Assembly: GCA_016789245.1 (NCBI GenBank)
Contig: JAEURM010000069.1
Span: 1-8,666, forward strand
From: Anaerolineales bacterium
GTDB taxonomy: Bacteria; Chloroflexota; Anaerolineae; Anaerolineales; UBA6663
Reading direction: 5' to 3'
DNA: 8,666 bases
The stretch's first letter is position 1; each line of letters starts with the position of its first letter. Below the pieces are notes generated by a model that saw only the letters and a list, made by a program, of their open reading frames with translations, was not told the DNA's origin and searched no databases. Below, one piece after another: positions 1-6,225 of this stretch. Both the position numbers and the translations under genes were made by a program.

Positions 1-30
1 TTTCTCTACTTACGATATTTACTTGCGTTG

Positions 31-36
31 TAAAAT
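31..36 (+). promoter_or_regulatory. Candidate -10 element (TAAAAT) of the first regulator gene, near-leaderless start
   Basis: TAAAAT matches the bacterial -10 consensus TATAAT at five of six positions and ends 9 nt before the ATG at 46. Transcription would start at about 42-46, leaving almost no leader. No purine-rich Shine-Dalgarno sequence lies between it and the ATG. The second regulator gene has the same GTAAAATC octamer at nearly the same place, which supports function. No convincing -35 hexamer is visible in the short upstream sequence. Confidence 0.5.
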
Positions 37-45
37 CCACTCACT

Positions 46-2631
46 ATGGAACTCCTAGAACGCGAAGAAGCCTTGCGCGAATTAGAAGCGGCGCTGACGG
101 AAGCCCAAAGTGGTGCAGGCCGGGTGGCAGTGGTAAGCGGCGAGGCGGGCATTGGCAAAACAGTCCTCATCCAAAACTTGGCCCGCGCCCAGCGGGCCAA
201 CGTGCGCGTGCTGTGGGGCGCATGTGATGCGCTGTTTACGCCGCGCCCACTGGGACCAGTGCATGATATGGCCGGGCAATTGGGCGGTGAGTGGCCTACA
301 CGCCTAAGCACCGAAACTCAGCCCGCCGCGCTCTTCGCCAGCTTCCTCACGGAACTCAATCAACGCCCCACCCTAGCGCTGTTTGAAGACGTGCACTGGG
401 CGGATGAAGCCACGCTAGATTTGTTGAAATACATCGCGCGCCGCATTGAGCGCACGGCGGCGTTAGTGGTGCTGACGTACCGAGATGATGAAGTGGGCGC
501 GCGCCACCCTCTACGCACTTTGCTGGGCCAATTAGCCACTTCCGCCTTTGTACGCCGCGTGGTGCTTACGCCGCTCTCTCCTCAGGCGGTGCGGCAGTTA
601 ATTGGTGGCCGCGCGTTAGATACCCAGTCACTTCATCAGCAAACGGGCGGCAACCCATTTTTTGTAACCGAAGTGATTGCAGGCGGCGGCAATGGCGTGC
701 CACCCACCGTGCGCGATGCGGTGCTGGCCCGCGCCGCGCGGCTTTCACTTTCCGGCCAAGCGGTTTTGCGGGCCGCCGCTATTGTTGGCCCGCGCATTGA
801 GCCGTGGGTGCTGGCCTCCATTACGGGTGCAGAAGCCGACGCCGCTGACGAATGTTTGAATGTGGGCATGCTTACCGCGCAAGGTGAAGCGTGGGCTTTT
901 AGGCATGAATTGGCGCGGCAAACCATTTTAGAAACCATTGCCCTGCCGCAACGCATGGCGCTCCACCGCATGGCGTTAGATGCTTTGCGCGCTCACCCCA
1001 GCACCAAAACTGATTTAACGCGGCTGGCCCACCATGCTGAAGGGGCCAGTGACCGTGACGCCATTTTGCAATTTGCGCCGGCGGCGGCCCGCCAAGCTAT
1101 GGAAGCCAAAGCGCACCACAGTGCGGCTAAATTGTTTGAGTTAGCTCTGCGCCACGCGGAAGATTTGCCGCCCGGCCAACACGCAAAACTGCTGGATGAA
1201 TTTGCCACCGAGTGCGATACCACTGACCGCCGCCCAGAAGCCATTGAAGCCCGCCGCCAGTCCTTGCAGTTGTGGCCGCAAGCCAATCAGCCCCTTGAGT
1301 ATGGTAGGAGCCTCACCAGCTTTGCCCTGCTGATGCAGATTACGGGGCACAAGGAAGAAGCAGAAACCGCCAACCGCACGGCTTTGGAAATTTTAGAGCC
1401 GCTGGCCCCCAACACGCCGCTCTTACACGCTTACAACATGGAGGCATGGCTGAGTTTAGCCAGTGCCAACAATCAACGCGGCGCGGCCATGGCAGAAAAA
1501 GGTTTAACCTTAGCGCAACACATGGAGGATGAAGACGTGATGCCACGCTTGCTAGAAGTGGCCGGCTTGTGCACGCTCTTTCTCAACCATGAACCTGGCC
1601 TGCAATACTTAGAACAAGCATTGGCGCTCTCACTAGAGCTCAATCACTCGGTGCGGGTGGGCAACTTATATGCCAATCTCAGTTCCATCTATGTGGATTT
1701 TCATCAGTTCACACGCGCGGCACAACTGTACGCCACCGGCACGCCCTACGTGCAGGAACGGGAACTGATTTCTGTCTGGGCCTTCATGGAAGGCTGGCTG
1801 GCCATTCTCAAATTTCATCAAGGCCAGTGGGCGGAGGCGGAACGGATTGCCCAGCAAGCGCTAGACCGTGGGCCAATGTCACCCGGGCGCGGGCCGGCCC
1901 TTGTAGCGCTGGGGCGTCTCCGCACGCGGCGCGGCCAGTCAGATGCTCTGCCCGCATTAGATGAATCACTCGAGATTTTGCTCAAGCAGGGCTTCCGCCA
2001 GCGGGAGGGCATGCTTAGGGCGGCGCGGGCCGAGGCGGCGTGGCACGCGGGTGATAGTGCCCGCACCCTTGAAGAAGCGCGCGCCGGATTAGAGTTGGCG
2101 TTCACGCACCCGCAACCGTGGTACGTGGGTGAGTTGGCGTATTGGCTGTGGTGCGCCGGTGAAAAAGTGGCCGTGCCTGAGTGGACGGCCAAGCCTTATG
2201 CTTTACAACTGGCCAGGGATTGGCGCGGCGCGGCGGCTTTGTGGGAGCAGATGGGTTGCCCATATGAACAAGCGCGTGCTTTGGCGGAGGGGGATATAGA
2301 GGCGCAGGCGCAAGCCCTGCTCATCTTCAATCAGCTCGGCGCCCAGCCAGCCGCTGAGGCTTTACGGGCCAAGATGCAGGTCGCCGGAGCCAGCATTCCG
2401 CGCGGGCCACGCGCCACCACGCGTGAAAATCCGTTTGGCCTCACCACCCGCCAATCAGAAATATTAGCCCTGCTGGCCCAAAGCCTCACCAACTCAGAAA
2501 TTGCCGCGCGCTTGCACCTCTCCCCCAAAACGGTAGATCATCACATTACGGCCATTCTCACCAAACTCAACGTTCACTCCCGCGAAGAAGCCGCTTCACT
2601 GTATCAAAAATTTGGCGCGCTAAAAAATTAA
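46..2631 (+). CDS. LuxR-family STAND/AAA ATPase transcriptional regulator (first of a tandem pair)
   Basis: Predicted cytoplasmic signal-responsive transcription factor of 861 residues, with the layout of large MalT-like regulators. The N-terminal ATPase has Walker A GEAGIGKT (residues 32-39), Walker B LALFED (110-115) followed by VHWAD, and a sensor-like LVVLTYRDDE (140-149). A long alanine- and leucine-rich helical region (about 300-780) resembles TPR-type repeats and probably senses a ligand or partner. The C-terminal LuxR/GerE helix-turn-helix spans about 798-850, with recognition helix core SPKTVDHH (826-833). In this family ATP binding and an inducer drive oligomerisation and DNA binding; the inducer here is unknown. 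The start is chosen because the paralogue at 2910 begins with the same MELLERE; neither start has a Shine-Dalgarno sequence. Family and domain order are clear; the targets are not. Confidence 0.93.
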   Translation: MELLEREEALRELEAALTEAQSGAGRVAVVSGEAGIGKTVLIQNLARAQRANVRVLWGACDALFTPRPLGPVHDMAGQLGGEWPTRLSTETQPAALFASFLTELNQRPTLALFEDVHWADEATLDLLKYIARRIERTAALVVLTYRDDEVGARHPLRTLLGQLATSAFVRRVVLTPLSPQAVRQLIGGRALDTQSLHQQTGGNPFFVTEVIAGGGNGVPPTVRDAVLARAARLSLSGQAVLRAAAIVGPRIEPWVLASITGAEADAADECLNVGMLTAQGEAWAFRHELARQTILETIALPQRMALHRMALDALRAHPSTKTDLTRLAHHAEGASDRDAILQFAPAAARQAMEAKAHHSAAKLFELALRHAEDLPPGQHAKLLDEFATECDTTDRRPEAIEARRQSLQLWPQANQPLEYGRSLTSFALLMQITGHKEEAETANRTALEILEPLAPNTPLLHAYNMEAWLSLASANNQRGAAMAEKGLTLAQHMEDEDVMPRLLEVAGLCTLFLNHEPGLQYLEQALALSLELNHSVRVGNLYANLSSIYVDFHQFTRAAQLYATGTPYVQERELISVWAFMEGWLAILKFHQGQWAEAERIAQQALDRGPMSPGRGPALVALGRLRTRRGQSDALPALDESLEILLKQGFRQREGMLRAARAEAAWHAGDSARTLEEARAGLELAFTHPQPWYVGELAYWLWCAGEKVAVPEWTAKPYALQLARDWRGAAALWEQMGCPYEQARALAEGDIEAQAQALLIFNQLGAQPAAEALRAKMQVAGASIPRGPRATTRENPFGLTTRQSEILALLAQSLTNSEIAARLHLSPKTVDHHITAILTKLNVHSREEAASLYQKFGALKN

Positions 2632-2679
2632 TCTTTCCATCTAGTCAAATGGCGCTGGCTAAGAAATGACGCAACCTAA

Positions 2680-2798
2680 CCTTCTCCCAGCGGGAGAAGG
2701 TGGCGCGAAGCGCCGGTTGAGGGCGAGCGCGCGGCGTTGAGCGAGCCTATGAGCCGTTAGTTCGCCCTCATCCCCCGCCTTCTCCCGCTGGGAGAAGG
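2680..2798. repeat. REPIN/MITE-like composite inverted repeat between the two regulator genes
   Basis: The outer ends (2680-2700 and 2778-2798) are perfect 21-bp inverted copies of each other, and each is itself a hairpin: a 9-bp stem CCTTCTCCC/GGGAGAAGG around a 3-nt loop (AGC or GCT). Further inside, TGAGGGCGA (2718-2726) pairs with TCGCCCTCA (2762-2770). The left half carries an extra small hairpin that the right half lacks, so the element is asymmetric. This is the architecture of paired REP sequences (REPIN/BIME) or a short non-autonomous element. No open reading frame or obvious flanking target duplication is seen. The arms could fold in mRNA, but no U-tract follows, so it is not called an intrinsic terminator. 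Confidence 0.8.
2702..2714. repeat. Small GC hairpin inside the left half of the repeat element
   Basis: GGCGC-GAA-GCGCC forms a 5-bp stem with a GAA triloop directly after the left terminal hairpin. The right half has no counterpart: 17 nt separate the terminal hairpin from the inner TGAGGGCGA arm on the left, but only 7 nt on the right. Confidence 0.6.
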
Positions 2799-2865
2799 AG
2801 CCGAGCCAAATCAGTGCTAGACCCATTCAGAAGATAACGGTAGATTGGCTTTGCTTTCTGTTAAC

Positions 2866-2879
2866 GCGAATTCATTCGC
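2866..2879. promoter_or_regulatory. Inverted repeat upstream of the second regulator gene, possible operator
   Basis: GCGAAT-TC-ATTCGC is a perfect 6-bp inverted repeat with a 2-bp centre. Its midpoint lies about 37 bp before the ATG at 2910, so it would overlap the expected -35 position of the TAAAAT promoter. LuxR-type proteins usually bind dyad-symmetric sites around there, so auto- or cross-regulation by the neighbouring regulators is possible. The repeat is short and only one copy is seen. Confidence 0.35.
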
Positions 2880-2897
2880 CGCGTTTCGCTAGCAAGG

Positions 2898-2903
2898 TAA
2901 AAT
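2898..2903 (+). promoter_or_regulatory. Candidate -10 element (TAAAAT) of the second regulator gene, leaderless start
   Basis: TAAAAT lies within GTAAAATC (2897-2904), an octamer also present before the first regulator gene. Only 6 nt separate it from the ATG at 2910, so the expected transcription start falls on or next to the A of the start codon. The intervening CTCCAT offers no ribosome binding site. This fits a leaderless mRNA. No convincing -35 hexamer is present at a 17-bp spacing. Confidence 0.55.
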
Positions 2904-2909
2904 CTCCAT

Positions 2910-5513
2910 ATGGAGTTACTAGAACGTGAGGGGCCACTCCGTGAGTTGGAGGCCGCGCTCCAAGAAGCCGTTCAGGATGAAGGCGGCGTTGCACTGGTGA
3001 GCGGTGAAGCGGGCATTGGCAAAACGCAACTGGTGGAGCGCTTGGCCGAGAATTGCCGCCAGCGGGTGCGCGTGCTTTCGGGCGCGTGTGATGCGTTGTT
3101 TACGCCGCGCCCACTTGGCCCGCTATTTGATATTGCCGCGCAAACCGGCGGGCCACTGCTGGCCGCCCTCACCGCCGATGCCAACCGTAACGCTATCTTT
3201 AGCGCCATGTTGGCCGAATTGCACCAACGTCCTACTCTTTTGATTTTTGAAGACGTGCACTGGGCCGATGAAGCCACGCTGGATTTATTGCGCTTTTTGG
3301 GACGCCGTATTGCCCAAACGCAAGCGCTGTTGGTGCTCACCTACCGAGATGATGAATTAGGCCCACGCCATCCACTGCGCTCCGTGCTGGGGGACTTAAC
3401 CGCGCCGCATTACACGCGCCGCATTCCACTTACGCCGCTGAGCGAAGCCGCCGCGCGCGTACTGGTGGGCGAACGCCACATGGATGCCGCCGCCCTCCAC
3501 CGCCAAACCAACGGCAACCCGTTTTTCATCACCGAAGTTTTAGAAAGCGGCGGAAGCGGCATCCCCTCCACCGTGCGTGATGCCGTGTTGGCGCGTGCCA
3601 ACCGGCTTTCCATTTCCGCGCAGGCCGCTTTACAGGCCGCCGCTGTGAGTGGGCCGCGTATTGAGCCGTGGTTGCTCACCCAACTCACCAGCGCCGAAGC
3701 GAGCGCGATTGATGAATGTTTGGCGTTAGGCATGTTGGTGGCACATGGAGAAACGTTGGCCTTTCGGCATGAACTGGCGCGGCAAACATTATTGGAAACC
3801 ATCTCACCCGCCCACAAGTTAGCCTTGCACCGCATGGCGCTAGATGTGCTGAAGGCCATGCCCGCCACGCGGCAAGATTTGGCGCGGTTGGCCCACCACG
3901 CCGAAGCCGCCGGAGAAGCCGACGCCACTTTGGAATACGCGCCCGCCGCCGCGCGCAAAGCCGCCGCCACGGGCGCTCACCGTGAAGCCGCCACATTGTA
4001 CGCGTTGGCCTTGCGGCATGTGGCGCAATTGCCACTGCAAGCTCAAGCCGAATTATTGGACGCTTACGCCGATGAGTGCAACGCCATAGACCAGCGCACC
4101 GAAGCCTTAGCCGCGCGGCAGAAGGCCCTAACCCTGTGGCGTGAACTGCGCCTGCCAGAGCGCATGGCCGAAACGTTGGCGCAAATTGCTATTTTATATA
4201 ACGGGTTGGGCAATACTTATGCGGCAGAGCAAGCCTGTGACCAAGCACTAAATTTATTGGCCGAGCGCCCACCCAGCCGCACCTTAGCGTTGGTGTACCG
4301 CGTGCGCGCCGGTTTGCTGATGCTGAACCAACAAAACCAAGCCGCCATTGAATGGGCCGAGCGTGCTTTGGCGTTGGCACAAGAATTCAATGATAAAGAC
4401 TTAATGCTGGCCACGCAGGTGCCGCTCGGCTCGGCGTGGGTACAGTTAGATTATGCGCGAGGCCGCCAAATTCTTACACAAGCCATCCGCACTGCGCGGG
4501 AGGCCGGGCGCGTTATGGTGGCCGCGCACGCGTATGCTAATCTCAGTTCCGTCTCCAGTGAACTTTATTTTCTAGAGGTGGCGCAACAGGTAGCGCAAGA
4601 AGGTTTGGCCTACGCCGCCGAACACGGCCATGAGCGCTACCGCATTTACATGCTGGCATGGCAGGCCATCACCCAAGTTAAACTCGGCTTGTGGAATGAA
4701 GGTATTGATTCAGCCAGTTCTATTCTCCGGCTCCCGGGTGTTTCCGCCACCAGCCGCGTTACGGCGTTAGCCGCGTTGGGCTATGTGCGCGTGCGGCGCG
4801 GAGATTCTATTGCGCCCATTGTGTTGGATGAAGCCCTAGAACTGTTGAAGGATATGAATAGCTTGCACCGCGTGGCATTGGTACGGGGAGCGCGCGCGGA
4901 AGCGGCATGGTTGGCGGGCCAGAACGCACGCGCGGCCGAGGAAGCCCGCGCGGCGTATGAATTGGCCAAGCACACTCACCATCCGTGGTTTGCCGGCGAG
5001 TTAGCATATTGGCTGTGGCGCGCCGGTGAAAGTGTGCCCACGCCCAGTTGGCTGGCGCAACCGTATGCTTTGCAAATTCACGGTGAATGGCAAGCGGCGG
5101 CCGAGGCCTGGCAAACATTGGGTTGCCCGTATGAACAAGCGATGGCGCTGGCAGACGGTGATGCCGCCGCGCAACTCACCGCCCTAAGCCTATTTGAAAA
5201 ACTAGAAGCACAGCCAGCGGCCGAACGGCTCCGCGAGAAAATGCTAGCCGCTGGGCAAAGAGTGCCACGCGGCCCCCGCCCGGCCACGCGGGAAAATCCG
5301 TTTGGCCTCACCGCCCGCCAGTTAGATATTCTGGCCTTGCTGGCCGAAGAGCTCACCAACGCGGAAATTGCCGCGCGGCTTCACCTTTCTCCCAAAACGG
5401 TAGACCATCACGTAAGCGCCGTGCTGGCCAAATTAGATGTGCCCACGCGCGAGGCCGCCGCCGAAGTGGCCCACGAGCACGGCCTGCTTTCTCCCAAACA
5501 TCCCTCGGCGTAA
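2910..5513 (+). CDS. LuxR-family STAND/AAA ATPase transcriptional regulator (second of a tandem pair)
   Basis: Predicted cytoplasmic regulator of 867 residues and close paralogue of the preceding gene. The ATPase motifs fall at the same residue numbers: Walker A GEAGIGKT (32-39), Walker B LLIFED (110-115) followed by VHWAD, and LVLTYRDDE near 141-149. A helical TPR-like sensor region fills about 300-785. The LuxR/GerE helix-turn-helix lies at about 799-851 with the same recognition core, SPKTVDHH (827-834). By hand, the first 40 residues match the first regulator at 30 positions and the helix-turn-helix at 39 of 53; the central region is visibly more diverged. This suggests similar DNA targets with different input signals. 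It extends past the helix-turn-helix with a short tail (about 852-867). The 124-bp spacer to the downstream globin gene makes that operon a candidate target, but this is inference. Confidence 0.93.
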   Translation: MELLEREGPLRELEAALQEAVQDEGGVALVSGEAGIGKTQLVERLAENCRQRVRVLSGACDALFTPRPLGPLFDIAAQTGGPLLAALTADANRNAIFSAMLAELHQRPTLLIFEDVHWADEATLDLLRFLGRRIAQTQALLVLTYRDDELGPRHPLRSVLGDLTAPHYTRRIPLTPLSEAAARVLVGERHMDAAALHRQTNGNPFFITEVLESGGSGIPSTVRDAVLARANRLSISAQAALQAAAVSGPRIEPWLLTQLTSAEASAIDECLALGMLVAHGETLAFRHELARQTLLETISPAHKLALHRMALDVLKAMPATRQDLARLAHHAEAAGEADATLEYAPAAARKAAATGAHREAATLYALALRHVAQLPLQAQAELLDAYADECNAIDQRTEALAARQKALTLWRELRLPERMAETLAQIAILYNGLGNTYAAEQACDQALNLLAERPPSRTLALVYRVRAGLLMLNQQNQAAIEWAERALALAQEFNDKDLMLATQVPLGSAWVQLDYARGRQILTQAIRTAREAGRVMVAAHAYANLSSVSSELYFLEVAQQVAQEGLAYAAEHGHERYRIYMLAWQAITQVKLGLWNEGIDSASSILRLPGVSATSRVTALAALGYVRVRRGDSIAPIVLDEALELLKDMNSLHRVALVRGARAEAAWLAGQNARAAEEARAAYELAKHTHHPWFAGELAYWLWRAGESVPTPSWLAQPYALQIHGEWQAAAEAWQTLGCPYEQAMALADGDAAAQLTALSLFEKLEAQPAAERLREKMLAAGQRVPRGPRPATRENPFGLTARQLDILALLAEELTNAEIAARLHLSPKTVDHHVSAVLAKLDVPTREAAAEVAHEHGLLSPKHPSA

Positions 5514-5537
5514 TCCGTAAAAATCCCTAGCCACCCA

Positions 5538-5570
5538 CCAATATAGGGAACGGCTATAGCCAATATAGGG
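5538..5570. promoter_or_regulatory. Putative operator array upstream of the globin gene: direct repeats plus palindrome
   Basis: CCAATATAGGG occurs exactly twice, at 5538-5548 and 5560-5570, with a 22-bp period (about two turns of B-DNA, so both copies face the same side). Between them, sharing two bases with the second copy, is the perfect 10-bp palindrome GGCTATAGCC (5552-5561). A partial inverse copy, TCCCTA at 5524-5529, faces TAGGGA at 5544-5549. The arrangement fits a cooperative transcription-factor site controlling the operon that starts at 5638. It does not match the FNR/CRP-type consensus, and the cognate regulator is unknown. Confidence 0.55.
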
Positions 5571-5585
5571 TGCGCCTCCCGATGT

Positions 5586-5637
5586 GTTGAGGGGCGGTTT
5601 TCTCTATCCTGTACTCAACTCAGGAAAGGAAAACCGC
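5586..5637 (+). promoter_or_regulatory. Interlocked inverted repeats in the globin leader, abutting the start codon
   Basis: GCGGTTTTC (5594-5602) is a perfect inverted match to GAAAACCGC (5629-5637), whose last base directly precedes the ATG. A second pair, GTTGAG (5586-5591) with CTCAAC (5614-5619), crosses the first, so in RNA they would be either a pseudoknot or alternative folds. The ribosome binding site AGGAAAGGA (5622-5630) lies in the loop and just enters the 3' arm, so folding could affect translation. A weak -10-like TATCCT (5605-5610) would start transcription inside the structure and argue for a DNA-level role instead. Confidence 0.35.
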
Positions 5638-6045
5638 ATGAACTCCAACACTATTGCCCTTGTGCGCCAAAGCTGGGCGCAGGTTGTGCCCATTGCCCCG
5701 CAGGCGGCCACCCTGTTTTATCAAAACCTGTTCGCCGCAGACCCCACGCTCCGTCCGTTGTTCAAAAACAACATGGTGGAGCAAGGCCACAAACTCACCC
5801 AAATGCTGGGTATGGCCGTAAGCAAACTAGATGATTTGGAAACGCTCGTCCCCGTTCTGCAAGATTTGGCCCAGCGGCATGTACGCTACGGTGTGCAAGC
5901 CAATCATTATCAAACAGTGGGCGCGGCTCTGCTCAAAACACTCGAGCAAGGCTTGGGAGCTGAATTCACCCCACCCGTGCGAGACGCATGGGCGGCCGTT
6001 TATGGCGTTGTCGCGGATGTCATGGTCAACGCGTCCAAGAACTAA
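5638..6045 (+). CDS. Single-domain globin (bacterial haemoglobin, Hell's Gate globin I-like)
   Basis: Cytoplasmic haem protein of 135 residues, the normal length of a single-domain globin of the flavohaemoglobin lineage; the FAD/NAD reductase domain is absent. Expected roles are oxygen binding or delivery and nitric oxide detoxification with a separate reductase. The proximal haem ligand should be His81 in LAQRHVRYGV. Distal ligands are probably Tyr28 (position B10, in LFYQNLF) and Gln49 (E7, in EQGHKL), the Tyr/Gln pair of this lineage. From memory the whole pattern, including NHYQTVG and the C-terminal AWAAVYG, closely resembles Methylacidiphilum Hell's Gate globin I. The ATG at 5638 is chosen over an in-frame GTG at 5584 because AGGAAAGGA sits 7 nt before it and the globin fold needs no extra N-terminus. 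It begins a probable operon with the next three genes. Confidence 0.95.
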   Translation: MNSNTIALVRQSWAQVVPIAPQAATLFYQNLFAADPTLRPLFKNNMVEQGHKLTQMLGMAVSKLDDLETLVPVLQDLAQRHVRYGVQANHYQTVGAALLKTLEQGLGAEFTPPVRDAWAAVYGVVADVMVNASKN

Positions 6046-6057
6046 CCGGAGGTTCCC

Positions 6058-6219
6058 ATGTCTCTTTCACAACTCATTGAAACTGGTTTTGCCCTGTTAA
6101 CGGTGGGGGTGGCCATTGGCTTGTGGTTTTTGGCTAACCGCCACGCGGAGCCGCGAGACCTGATGCTGTTGCTGGGCGCATCGTTATCACACACCGCCCA
6201 CTCGGAACGGGATGAATAA
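6058..6219 (+). CDS. Small single-pass membrane protein, 53 aa, unknown function
   Basis: Short unrecognised protein that begins MSLSQLIETG. Residues 9-26 (TGFALLTVGVAIGLWFLA) form a convincing transmembrane helix, followed by the charged NRHAEPRD and a shorter hydrophobic stretch (LMLLLGASL, 35-43) before a polar end, SERDE. By the positive-inside rule Arg28 suggests a cytoplasmic C-terminal side. A strong GGAGG (6048-6052) lies 5 nt before the ATG. It starts 12 nt after the globin stop and ends 6 nt before the next start, so it is almost certainly co-transcribed. Tight packing and the good ribosome binding site are the case for a real gene. Its function is unknown; a membrane partner or tether for the globin is only a guess. 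Confidence 0.7.
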   Translation: MSLSQLIETGFALLTVGVAIGLWFLANRHAEPRDLMLLLGASLSHTAHSERDE

Positions 6220-6225
6220 TTCACA

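Noticed and set aside
2680..2798. Hairpins as an intrinsic transcription terminator for the first regulator.
   Set aside because: Neither hairpin is followed by a U-rich tract, and the symmetrical, duplicated layout fits a dispersed repeat element better.
2680..2798. Short CRISPR array.
   Set aside because: There are only two copies, in inverted orientation, with no series of equal-length spacers and no cas genes nearby.
3410..3970. A 186-codon minus-strand frame inside the second regulator.
   Set aside because: It lies wholly within a well-supported coding region, is Ala/Ser/Arg-rich as expected of a GC-rich shadow frame, and shows no recognisable domain.
5538..5570. CCAATATAGG fits the eukaryotic CArG-box pattern CC(A/T)6GG twice.
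   Set aside because: The surrounding genes are clearly bacterial and MADS-box control is not expected. The resemblance is treated as coincidence; the repeat itself is kept as a bacterial operator candidate.
5605..5610. TATCCT as the -10 element of the globin promoter.
   Set aside because: It matches the consensus at only four of six positions and no -35 hexamer occurs at proper spacing, so it is not listed as a promoter; it is kept only as an alternative in the leader entry.
5584..5637. Upstream GTG start that would add 18 residues to the globin.
   Set aside because: The ATG at 5638 has a well-spaced AGGAAAGGA and gives normal globin length; the extension overlaps the inverted-repeat leader and adds no globin feature.
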